Origin: JABMMZ01 sp040403495
Lineage (GTDB): Bacteria; Bacteroidota; Bacteroidia; NS11-12g; UBA955
Length of the DNA: 64,000 bases
Assembly: GCA_040403495.1 (NCBI GenBank)
Contig: JBBAKM010000002.1
Span: forward strand, 1 to 64,000
Direction of reading: 5' to 3'
This document shows, one piece after another, positions 17,927 to 26,056 of the stretch (the stretch's first letter is position 1; the number at the start of each line of letters is the position of its first letter). The notes beneath the pieces were generated by a model. That model was given only the letters and a program-made list of their open reading frames with translations, was not told where the DNA came from and searched no databases. A program made the position numbers and the translations under genes.

Positions 17927-20354
17927 TTATAATTTCAATAAATCCTGTGTCAGCATCGAGTATAACCAAAGCCCCGTCAGGAATTTTTGAAGAAGCTTCA
18001 TGAACTCCAACAATGGCGGGTATGCCAAATTCTCTGGACACAATAGCCCCATGAGACAACATTCCACCTCGTTCCACAATAAGGCCGCTAATAAGAGGAA
18101 ATACCAACACCCATCCTGGATCGGTTTGTCTGGTCACTAAAATATCCCCTTTTTCAAGTTTGTGTGCTTCCATTACACTTTCCAATACTCTAACTCTAGC
18201 CCTTACTTTACCACCACAAACGGGCATACCCTTGAGTCCATTCCCTTGTTCCGAAGATTCATTTTTAACGGTTTTTACCTCATTGGGTTTCGGATAATAG
18301 CCAATGTGACTGCTGAAATCATCAGGATAGACAAGGCTTTTTATTTTTTCAAAATTGTCCTTGCGATATTTAATAGTTTCAAAGGTAGATTCTGCTAACA
18401 TTTCCGATGAACTAAAATGCTCAGCGATTTCTTTGTATCTCAAAAACAAAAGGTCTTCGGCCTGTTCGATAAAATGCCTTTTTTTGAATTCTTTACCGCT
18501 TTTTTGGAGTACTTGTTTAAAACGATAATAAAGCAATGCTTGTTTTAGTCTAACCCTTTCACGTGATGCAATTCCCTTGCATGCCAAATTGATAAGGATG
18601 GATAGAATTCGAGATTCAACAATTGCTAAAGGAAAATTTAAACCACGTTTTTTGAATATGTCTTTTTTAAAAGCCGTGATACTTTCAAGCCTCTCTTTGT
18701 GTTTCGCCTCCATTAATAAAGATGGATTGCTGTCGGGAAGTTTGTCATACTGTTGAAGTAATTCAATGAACTTGTGCGGTTCATCCATATAAGTACTGTG
18801 CGTTAACATAAGTTCGCCCGAACATCGGAAACCCCAATTGCTAATATGGTTTTGTATTCGATGGGCTATGTTATGAAGAGTGTGGTCGGTTTGGATGCGT
18901 GCAAGTACTTTTTCCGGACCATTGTTTTTGAAATAGTCATAAAAATCTGCATGTAATCTTATTTGGCACTTAATGTCGTATAGACTAAGAATAGGTTCGC
19001 TACTAATAAGTCCAGGAATGGCCTGAATTAGTTTATTGTGAATACCTTCCGACTGTTCGCCATAAAAACGACGACAAAATTTTCCAAGCATGCCGTGGTA
19101 TAGCATCGCAAAAAAATCTGCCAGAGAAGCTTTGTACCAAGAGTGCATTCTAATTTCAATAAAACCATGAAAGCATCTTTTAAGTTCTTCAAAAGAGATA
19201 GCTGCAGAGGCTTCTTCACTGTAGGCATCTGCTTGTTGTTCAAATTCTACGACAGTATTTTTTAGTTTCAATTGAAATCGAAACATTTCCATTACAAATT
19301 TTAGTTTACTACCACTGCTTTTCTCTGATTGTTTGTTGCCATTGTTTTCATACCCTACAAAATTATCAAAGGATTTAAGTAGTAAGTCAGAAAAAGGCGA
19401 TGCAGAAAGTATTTGATGAATACTGCTCATGTTGTAATACATTCTAGCGCCAAATATGCCAATTACATTACAATAAGCACTTTCCAATAATCTGATTTCT
19501 TTTTCAGGAACCATAAACAGTCCCGATAAGTTTTTAAAATAATTGTAATAAGCATCCCGAGCTATAGAGTATAACAGTGGGGAAATAGCTTCAGGATAAT
19601 TTTCATTTACATTGGTGTTCGACCAATATTGAAGCGTACTGTTAGCATTTGTTGTTATTGGTCGGGCTTGAACAAAATAATGTTGACCATCTGCAATAGC
19701 CCATTCAATATCAACTGGAAAACCATAACTTTTTTCAATTGCTTTTGCATCATTAATCAGATTTTTAAATTGAGAGGGAGCGTCGTTTGTTTGGTGACAC
19801 ACAGTTACACTTTCGGGAGTTACTGCGCCAGACACAAGTTTTTCTCCATGCCCTTCAACATATTCTATCAATAACTTAGTTTCATTTTCGGGATGTCGAC
19901 TGAATAAAACGCCTGCAATATCGGGTTGAATTAGTTTTTGTATTACAACCCCCATTCCTTGCAAATGTTTGCCAGTAAGGGTTTCGTACTTTTTTACATT
20001 GTCTTTAAATCTAGATTCCCAACATTTTTTTATGTGTTTCAAAAGGTCTTCAGGGTCGTTACTGCAAATAAAAGAATCCAACTGTCCTGCAAAAGAGGCG
20101 TCGTCGGAATCTTCACCTACAGCCGAGCTTCTGACCATGTATTGTTTTGCATTTATAGATTGAAGGGCATTTTCAAGTTCTAACTTAAAGACATTATCCG
20201 TTTCCATATTACCTGCAAACTGATGGAATGCCAAAGTATTGATTACAAAACCATTTGGAACGGGAAAGCCTTTTCGCAGCATGTAGGACAAACTGAGTGC
20301 TTTGCCACCTGCTTCATCTTCACCGAAAGAGTCATTTAATAAATGGATGTACAT
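17919..20354 (-). CDS. PEP-synthase/rifampin-phosphotransferase-like dikinase
   Basis: 811 residues in three parts. The N-terminal ATP-grasp domain of pyruvate phosphate dikinases is marked by GGKALSLSYMLRKGFPVPNGF, MVRSSAVGEDS and VDIEWAIADG (to about residue 245). A long helical middle region of about 450 residues follows. The C-terminal swivelling phosphohistidine domain has GGMLSHGAIVSREFGIPAIVG, catalytic His768. The PEP/pyruvate barrel of true PEP synthase is missing. This is the layout of rifampin phosphotransferase, which moves the beta-phosphate of ATP through the histidine to a hydroxyl. In this operon a lipid or isoprenoid alcohol is a plausible acceptor, by inference. It overlaps the CarS-like gene by one base (TAATG). 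Confidence 0.8.
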   Translation of the reverse strand: MYIHLLNDSFGEDEAGGKALSLSYMLRKGFPVPNGFVINTLAFHQFAGNMETDNVFKLELENALQSINAKQYMVRSSAVGEDSDDASFAGQLDSFICSNDPEDLLKHIKKCWESRFKDNVKKYETLTGKHLQGMGVVIQKLIQPDIAGVLFSRHPENETKLLIEYVEGHGEKLVSGAVTPESVTVCHQTNDAPSQFKNLINDAKAIEKSYGFPVDIEWAIADGQHYFVQARPITTNANSTLQYWSNTNVNENYPEAISPLLYSIARDAYYNYFKNLSGLFMVPEKEIRLLESAYCNVIGIFGARMYYNMSSIHQILSASPFSDLLLKSFDNFVGYENNGNKQSEKSSGSKLKFVMEMFRFQLKLKNTVVEFEQQADAYSEEASAAISFEELKRCFHGFIEIRMHSWYKASLADFFAMLYHGMLGKFCRRFYGEQSEGIHNKLIQAIPGLISSEPILSLYDIKCQIRLHADFYDYFKNNGPEKVLARIQTDHTLHNIAHRIQNHISNWGFRCSGELMLTHSTYMDEPHKFIELLQQYDKLPDSNPSLLMEAKHKERLESITAFKKDIFKKRGLNFPLAIVESRILSILINLACKGIASRERVRLKQALLYYRFKQVLQKSGKEFKKRHFIEQAEDLLFLRYKEIAEHFSSSEMLAESTFETIKYRKDNFEKIKSLVYPDDFSSHIGYYPKPNEVKTVKNESSEQGNGLKGMPVCGGKVRARVRVLESVMEAHKLEKGDILVTRQTDPGWVLVFPLISGLIVERGGMLSHGAIVSREFGIPAIVGVHEASSKIPDGALVILDADTGFIEIINE

Positions 20355-20869
20355 TAGAAAGATTTTTTAATTTTTAAAAAATAAAGAAGTTGTGAAAATA
20401 AAATATGCGTGAAGCTACTAATAAGAAAAAGGAACAAAGCCATTGCAGAGTCAACAAAACCGAGACTCCAATAAATAAGAACTACCCCAAAAGCTGAATC
20501 CATTTTGTCAATCAGTTTAAAGCCAATTTCAAAACGATTGTGTTTTTCTCCAGGAGCTATTCCCAAGCGCCTTTTAACCCACGAATTAGGCAATTCAAAC
20601 ACCATATAGGTTAAGCCAAGTAATGCACCAATTCCAAAAGGATAGGAGAGGTGGGTATTGAAAATAGTATTAGATAGATACAACAAGAAGCCATTAATCA
20701 GAGACAAAACTACAAATCCACGGTAGGTTTTATTGCGACCAAACAATGTGCTATTGATAGGGAAGTTTAAGAACTGAAAATAATTGTGTTTCACAATCAA
20801 CATGTGCATTACATTAGAGACAATAAGAGGTATTATTAAAACAACACTATGGAAAACTATTTCACTCAT
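20354..20869 (-). CDS. CarS-like (CDP-archaeol synthase family) cytidylyltransferase
   Basis: 171 residues with about five membrane helices. Conserved features of the PF01864 family are visible: FGRNKTYRG at residues 43-51 (GxxKTxRG), NSWVKRRLGIAPGE at 95-108, and DKMD at 121-124. Archaeal CarS activates digeranylgeranyl-glycerol phosphate with CTP to give CDP-archaeol. Bacterial homologues are scattered and their substrates are not established. It is the first gene of the seven-gene operon. Bacteria normally use CdsA, a different, longer protein, for CDP-diacylglycerol, so this one probably serves a specialised lipid. Confidence 0.75.
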   Translation of the reverse strand: MSEIVFHSVVLIIPLIVSNVMHMLIVKHNYFQFLNFPINSTLFGRNKTYRGFVVLSLINGFLLYLSNTIFNTHLSYPFGIGALLGLTYMVFELPNSWVKRRLGIAPGEKHNRFEIGFKLIDKMDSAFGVVLIYWSLGFVDSAMALFLFLISSFTHILFSQLLYFLKIKKSF

Positions 20870-21155
20870 TGTATTTATATTTATGGATTAGACAGTAAGT
20901 AAGAATGTGAAATAGAATTAAACTCCAAATAAATAAGAAATGTAGTTATTCTGTTCCAAGTAAATTGACAACAGGTAGGTAAACTTATATTATACTTATT
21001 CATGCCCATTATTGAATCATAATTTTAAGATTTTGTATGAAAAACAAAAGTAAAAAAAATGGTATTGAAATAAATTTTAACGACTTAGTCATAAATGTTA
21101 TGATGTAATATTATGGGTATAATACTTAACTTAGTTATTTAATGTTTATTTTTTA

Positions 21156-21189
21156 TTTGATAGTAGATACAAATGTAGGGGTATTTTTG
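21156..21189 (+). promoter_or_regulatory. Candidate rhodopsin promoter
   Basis: TTTG at 21156-21159, then 22 bases, then a perfect -7 element TATTTTTG at 21182-21189. This is within the Bacteroidota 17-23 spacing. It implies a leader of about 285 bases, long for this phylum, so a closer promoter that does not match consensus is possible. Confidence 0.4.
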
Positions 21190-21401
21190 TATTTTGGTTT
21201 AAATGTAAAACAAATTTTACAAACTGCTGATTATCATATTTTTAAATACATTTTGATATTAAATTATCCATTATTTGAAAATATGAAATAATTTTAAAAT
21301 ATTTATTTGCCTAATATTCAGTGAAATAACGATTATTTTAAATTTTTTTCAAATTATTAAAAACAAATAGTTATTTAGTTATGTTTAATAAATGTTAAAC
21401 A

Positions 21402-21424
21402 AAAAAGTGACAATAACACTTTTT
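21402..21424 (+). promoter_or_regulatory. Hairpin in rhodopsin 5' leader
   Basis: AAAAAGTG (21402-21409) pairs perfectly with CACTTTTT (21417-21424) around a 7-base loop, 58 bases before the rhodopsin ATG. It is too AT-rich for a strong terminator but could modulate mRNA stability or translation. Confidence 0.35.
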
Positions 21425-21482
21425 CAAAAAATGGGCGTAATCCGAAAAGCCAAACGAGTAGGGAAATTTAAAAAAATACAAA

Positions 21483-22202
21483 ATGGAACATTTAAAAATC
21501 GCAAGCGATAATTACGTAGCCTTTACGTTTTTTATCGGAACAATGGCTATGATGGCCGCTTCAGTTTTCTTCTTTCTAGAATTAAACAACACTTCAGCTA
21601 AATGGAGAACTTCAGTTTTGGTTTCTGGTTTAATTACTTTCATTGCAGCAGTTCACTACTACTACATGAGAAGTTACAATTTAGAAACAGGTGATTCACC
21701 AACATTCTTCAGATATGTTGATTGGATTTTAACAGTGCCTTTAATGTGTGTTGAGTTTTACTTGATTACCAAAAAAGCAGGTGCTAAAATTGCTCTATTA
21801 TGGAAATTAATCTTGGCTTCATTAGTAATGTTAATTACAGGTTACGTAGGTGAAGTATTAGACAGAGATGGTAGCGTATTGTGGGGTGTCATTTCAGGTG
21901 CAGCTTACTTCTACATTGTTTATTTAGTGTGGTTTGGTGAAGTAGCTAAATTGGCTCAAACTGCTGGTGCTCAAGTAGCAAAAGCAACTAAAATTTTGGG
22001 TTGGTTCGTATTAGTAGGATGGGCTATCTATCCACTAGGTTACATTTTAGGAACTCCAGGTGGATTGTTCGGTATGCAATTGGTTTCTGACCCAGCTGCT
22101 GCTGCTCACGCTATGGATATTGTTTATAACATCGCTGATGCTATCAACAAAATTGGTTTCGGTTTGGTTATCTATGCTTTAAGTAGAACTAAAGAAGATT
22201 AA
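21483..22202 (+). CDS. Proteorhodopsin, light-driven proton pump
   Basis: 239 residues, seven helices. The retinal-binding lysine is Lys223 with Asp219 four residues before it. Helix C reads RYVDWILTVPLMCVE with Asp80, Thr84 and Glu91, the DTE signature of outward proton pumps. It is not the NDQ of sodium pumps or NTQ of chloride pumps. His58 pairs with the counterion as in proteorhodopsin His75. The tuning position is Met88, typical of green-absorbing forms. Gly135 in helix E aligns with xanthorhodopsin Gly156 and with Phe152 of green proteorhodopsin, leaving room for an antenna carotenoid. A strong terminator follows, then the gene for retinal synthesis. Confidence 0.96.
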   Translation: MEHLKIASDNYVAFTFFIGTMAMMAASVFFFLELNNTSAKWRTSVLVSGLITFIAAVHYYYMRSYNLETGDSPTFFRYVDWILTVPLMCVEFYLITKKAGAKIALLWKLILASLVMLITGYVGEVLDRDGSVLWGVISGAAYFYIVYLVWFGEVAKLAQTAGAQVAKATKILGWFVLVGWAIYPLGYILGTPGGLFGMQLVSDPAAAAHAMDIVYNIADAINKIGFGLVIYALSRTKED

Positions 22203-22234
22203 TTCAAATTTAAACAATTAAACTTATAAAAACG

Positions 22235-22271
22235 GAAGGCTATATTTTCATTAGTATAGCCTTCTTTTTTT
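22235..22271 (+). terminator. Strong terminator after rhodopsin
   Basis: GAAGGCTATA (22235-22244) pairs perfectly with TATAGCCTTC (22255-22264), loop of 10, followed by seven Ts. It separates the rhodopsin from the cyclase-Blh gene starting at 22295, in a gap with no visible promoter. The downstream gene is thus probably expressed by partial read-through. Confidence 0.85.
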
Positions 22272-22294
22272 GTCAAAATCTCAAATAAATACAA

Positions 22295-24349
22295 ATGCAA
22301 AATCAAATTATAAATACTAGTTTTAATAACACGGATGTTATTTACGACTATGTCTTTATTGGATTGGGCGCTAGTAACAGTTTGATTTTACTAAAACTGC
22401 TTCAAAAAGGTCTTTTGGAATCCAAAAAAGTAGCCATTTTTGAACCTGATAAAAAAAACACTAACGACAAAACATATTGTTTTTGGGCCGCTACTACTGA
22501 CCCAATTGTTAATGACTTAAAAACACTTATTACGCATTCTTACAATGCCATAGTAGTGAATGATTCTCCCTTACAAAATATCCAAAATCAAGTTTATTAT
22601 TACATTCAAAGTATCGACTTGTATGCCCATACTTTACAAATAGTAAACAAGCATCACTTTCCTCTATTTTCGCTCAAAGTGGAAACCCTTTCTAGCAAGG
22701 CTGATATTCAATTTGTGCATACCTTCGAGGGTACTCTTAGTGCCCATTTTGTATTTGATAGTAGAACGCCTTCTTGGAAAAACTTAAAAAAATCTGAGAT
22801 TTATCTAAACCAATCTTTTTATGGCATACACGTGAGATGCGACAACGACGTTTTTCAAGAAAATGCTTTCGAAATGATGAATTTTAATGTCGACCAAAGT
22901 GATTTTACCCAATTTGTTTATACCCTCCCATTTTCCTCTCGTGAATCATTGATTGAATTAACTCGTTTTGGTTCGGAAACCATACAGATTCCCTACGCCA
23001 AGGAAATTTTGGATAAAAAAATCAAAGAAGTGTATGGCAACTACCAAGTAATAGCTGAGGAGTTTGGTTGTATTCCCATGACCAATTACAGCAATCCTCA
23101 CAGTGAACACAAAGGGGTTTTAAATACAGGTGCAAGAGCCAATTTAATAAAACCAAGCACAGGCTACGGATTCAAAAATATGTTTGAGTTTGCCTCTGTT
23201 GTTTCTGATAAAATAGCCAATAATAACACCGACCACTTCAACAAAATAAACATAAAATCTAAGAAAAGATTTAAGTTCTACGACACTTTGTTGCTTATTA
23301 TATTACAAAAATGGCCTTTCCTTGGAAAGCCCATTTTTTCTAAATTGTTCAAAAGTCAATCCATTCAAACGGTGTTTGCATTTTTGGATGAAAAAACCAC
23401 ATTATTTCAGGAAGTTAAACTGTTTTCTTCCCTGCCATGGCCGCCATTTTTAAAGGCTGTATGGATTAACCTAGTTAATAAAAATCAACTCAGGTATTTA
23501 GGTGTGTTTTTTTCTGTAGTAATTTACTTGTTTATCAATGCTTTTAACCCAACTATAGCAAGTTACTTTTCTTATGCTATTATTCTCCTTGGACTACTGT
23601 GGATAGGCATTCCACATGGTGCCGTAGATCACCTATTGTACAAAGGGAAAACGCTGAATTCACTCCCGATTTTTATTCTTAAATATTTAGCGATTGTAGT
23701 GTTTTACTTTGTTTTATGGCAATTTCAACCACTTGTTTCTTTGCTTGTTTTTGTAATTTACTCCGCGTTTCATTTTGGTGAATCGGAATTGGAAGAAACA
23801 GGTGTTCGGGTGAAAACTATTCAACAGTATTTCAATGCCTTTTTAACAGGCTTGTCAATTTTGTTGTTTATAATAGGCACACATTACACAGAATCAATAC
23901 AAGTGATTGCACATATTCAAGGCTTACAGCATTTGCAGCAATACCAATCTGTTTTTCCATTTCATAGTCTGTTCATTGCTGTATCTGGTTTTTTATACTT
24001 GATTTATCAAAGATTGATTGCGCAAAAAACGCTATTTTCGGGCTTATTGCTGATATTACTTTCAGGTGTAATTGTTTCATTGCCATTGGCATTTGCTCTA
24101 TATTTTGTGTTTCAACACAGTTACAACGCTTGGCAACATTTGCAAAATGGCTTATCACTTGGGTCGATTTCTCTTTACAAAGAAGCCATTCCGTATTTGT
24201 TGGGTGCCTTGCTTATTTTTGCACTTATATTAATGAAAGCCATTTTTATTTCAGAGATAAATCTCTCTTTTTGGTCGTATTTCTTTGTGTTTATTGCCTG
24301 TATTAGTTTGCCACACATGCTTATTATGCATCTTTTTTATAAAAATTAA
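22295..24349 (+). CDS. Fused lycopene beta-cyclase and Blh-type beta-carotene 15,15'-dioxygenase
   Basis: 684 residues with two recognisable enzymes. Residues 15-330 resemble CrtY lycopene cyclase: dinucleotide-binding FIGLGASNS near residue 21, DKTYCFW at 58-64, LIELTRF, IPMTNY near 260, and KPSTGYGF near 285. Residues 400-684 are a multi-helix membrane domain of the Brp/Blh family with GIPHGAVDH (His441), FHFGE (His493), QHSYNAWQH and LPHMLIMH. These histidines are candidate iron ligands. Together they would close lycopene's rings to beta-carotene and split it into two retinals. The frame is continuous with no stop between domains. The gene lies 92 bases after the rhodopsin it would serve. 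Confidence 0.88.
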   Translation: MQNQIINTSFNNTDVIYDYVFIGLGASNSLILLKLLQKGLLESKKVAIFEPDKKNTNDKTYCFWAATTDPIVNDLKTLITHSYNAIVVNDSPLQNIQNQVYYYIQSIDLYAHTLQIVNKHHFPLFSLKVETLSSKADIQFVHTFEGTLSAHFVFDSRTPSWKNLKKSEIYLNQSFYGIHVRCDNDVFQENAFEMMNFNVDQSDFTQFVYTLPFSSRESLIELTRFGSETIQIPYAKEILDKKIKEVYGNYQVIAEEFGCIPMTNYSNPHSEHKGVLNTGARANLIKPSTGYGFKNMFEFASVVSDKIANNNTDHFNKINIKSKKRFKFYDTLLLIILQKWPFLGKPIFSKLFKSQSIQTVFAFLDEKTTLFQEVKLFSSLPWPPFLKAVWINLVNKNQLRYLGVFFSVVIYLFINAFNPTIASYFSYAIILLGLLWIGIPHGAVDHLLYKGKTLNSLPIFILKYLAIVVFYFVLWQFQPLVSLLVFVIYSAFHFGESELEETGVRVKTIQQYFNAFLTGLSILLFIIGTHYTESIQVIAHIQGLQHLQQYQSVFPFHSLFIAVSGFLYLIYQRLIAQKTLFSGLLLILLSGVIVSLPLAFALYFVFQHSYNAWQHLQNGLSLGSISLYKEAIPYLLGALLIFALILMKAIFISEINLSFWSYFFVFIACISLPHMLIMHLFYKN

Positions 24350-24405
24350 GTTGCAATGAGGTTTTCGATACCGCAGTGGATTTCGTATTGACAATTTATT
24401 CCCTA

Positions 24406-24435
24406 TTTGAAAGTTTATTCTTTACTGTATCTTTG
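24406..24435 (+). promoter_or_regulatory. Promoter for the OstA-like gene
   Basis: TTTG at 24406-24409, 18-base spacer, perfect -7 element TATCTTTG at 24428-24435. The leader to the ATG at 24471 is about 29 bases. It makes the OstA-like gene independent of the upstream retinal gene. Confidence 0.65.
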
Positions 24436-24470
24436 GCATGTAAATTGAACCTGTACATCGGTTCAAAAAA

Positions 24471-26054
24471 ATGAAGGTATATTTACTCGCAATATTGTGT
24501 TTTTTAGCACTAGGATTACACTCGCAAACCGAAGTGCAAATTATAGGTGGCGAACGTCTGTCTATTAATCAAATCAAAAAGGAAACGACCATTGCAGAAA
24601 ATGTTGTTATTAAACACAATGGTGTGACCATTCAATGTGACAGTGCCATTCGTAAATCTGAACGCGGTATTATAGAGGGTTATGGCAATATTGTTATTTT
24701 TCAACCAGATACTTTCTACCTTTCGGGGGGCGATTATTTGAAATACGATGAGGCAACCAAAACTGCCATGGTTAATGGAAAACAAGTGATTTTAAGGGAC
24801 GATCAAATGACCTTAAAAACCACATCAATTCTTTATAACACGGTTAATCAAACTGGCTTTTATACCAATTATGCCGAAATAGTGAATGGTTCCACCACCC
24901 TGACTAGCGGAAGAGGGACTTATTTTAAGCGTGCCAATTTGTTTACTTTCAAAAAAGAGGTTGTCCTTAGAACACCCGATTATACCATGTTTTCGGATAC
25001 ATTGGATTATTTTTCAAACTCAAAAACTGCTTATTTTTACGGACCAACTAAGATTGTCAATGATGAATCTACTATTTTATGCCAATATGGATGGTACAAT
25101 ACCAAAACAGAAAAAGCGCAGTTTAGCAAGGAAGCCACTATTATAAGCGGTTCAAATACCATAAAAGCAGACAGTTTGCTGTATGATAAAAAGAAAGGCG
25201 AAGGAAGGGGAATAGGCAATATTGTCCTTACAGATACGGCTGAAAAAATTCAAGTGTATGGTCAGCGTGGGTTGTATTACGAACAAAAAAAAGAAACTTG
25301 GATTACGCACAGTCCAATGGCGCAAAAAATGGAAACGGATGACACTTTTTTTATCCTTGCAGACACTTTTTATTACCTCAATGATTCTAACCACAGAATG
25401 ATGAAGGCTTTCCACAACACTTCAATTCTCCAAAAAGATTTGGTGGGCCATTGCGATTCCCTTTTATATAATTTCAAAGACAGTCAAATTAACTTGTATC
25501 AAAATCCAATTCTGTGGAATGAGAACAATCAGATTACGGGAGATACCATGTACATTCTGTTGCGCAACAAAAAAATTTATCAATTAATTGTAAAGGAAAA
25601 TGCTTTCATCGCTTCGCAAGTTAAGCCCAATTATTACAACCAAATATCGGGTGTAAACATGGTCAATTATTTTAATGACAATAAACTCAGTCAAGTGTTA
25701 GTTGATGGCAACGCCCAAATAATATATTACATCAGGGACAATGACACAGACACAGCTGAATACTCAGGTGTGAACAAAGAGGCTTGCAAAAAAATGTTGA
25801 TTTTTATGGATTCATCCAAGGTGAGTCATATAAAGTTTTATGGACAACCAACGGGTAAAATATATCCAATGAACGCATTTCCCGAAAGCGAAAAATACCT
25901 AGATAAACTCAATTGGAGAACTCAAGAAAAACCACAAATGTCGATGTTCTTAAAGCGCAAAGAAAAGACAGTCCCTGTAAGGGCAACAAAGGTTATTGAG
26001 GAAAAGAAAACGAAGGGTAAACCCAAAAAACAATCAACAGTTAAGAAGAAGTAA
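24471..26054 (+). CDS. OstA-like (LptA/LptD N-domain) protein
   Basis: 527 residues with a signal peptide ending near LHSQ. Successive OstA/LptA beta-jellyroll repeats follow, in which short strands such as VVIKHNGVTIQCDSA and GNIVIF alternate with YDEATKTA and LYDKKKGEG turns. LptA-type domains carry lipopolysaccharide across the periplasm. The Bacteroidota OstA-like protein is larger than LptA but lacks the LptD barrel. The C-terminal tail is lysine-rich (KGKPKKQSTVKKK). It stands alone on the plus strand and converges on bcp with 2 bases between. Confidence 0.85.
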   Translation: MKVYLLAILCFLALGLHSQTEVQIIGGERLSINQIKKETTIAENVVIKHNGVTIQCDSAIRKSERGIIEGYGNIVIFQPDTFYLSGGDYLKYDEATKTAMVNGKQVILRDDQMTLKTTSILYNTVNQTGFYTNYAEIVNGSTTLTSGRGTYFKRANLFTFKKEVVLRTPDYTMFSDTLDYFSNSKTAYFYGPTKIVNDESTILCQYGWYNTKTEKAQFSKEATIISGSNTIKADSLLYDKKKGEGRGIGNIVLTDTAEKIQVYGQRGLYYEQKKETWITHSPMAQKMETDDTFFILADTFYYLNDSNHRMMKAFHNTSILQKDLVGHCDSLLYNFKDSQINLYQNPILWNENNQITGDTMYILLRNKKIYQLIVKENAFIASQVKPNYYNQISGVNMVNYFNDNKLSQVLVDGNAQIIYYIRDNDTDTAEYSGVNKEACKKMLIFMDSSKVSHIKFYGQPTGKIYPMNAFPESEKYLDKLNWRTQEKPQMSMFLKRKEKTVPVRATKVIEEKKTKGKPKKQSTVKKK

Positions 26055-26056
26055 TA

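Larger units (their letters stand above)
20870..21482. other. 613-bp divergent regulatory region between lipid operon and rhodopsin
   Basis: Extremely AT-rich with no gene. It contains a plus-strand promoter candidate (21156-21189), a minus-strand -7 element TACTTTTG at 21045-21052 for the lipid operon (leader about 165 bases), and a second minus-strand -7 match TACATTTG at 21170-21177. A perfect 8-bp hairpin lies in the rhodopsin leader, at 21402-21409 and 21417-21424. No other structure is recognised. Confidence 0.6.

Noticed and set aside
17919..20354. True phosphoenolpyruvate synthase
   Set aside because: The C-terminal PEP/pyruvate barrel is missing; the chain ends just after the phosphohistidine domain.
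21483..22202. Rhodopsin as a sodium or chloride pump
   Set aside because: Helix C has Asp80, Thr84, Glu91 (DTE), not NDQ or NTQ, so a proton pump is the better reading.
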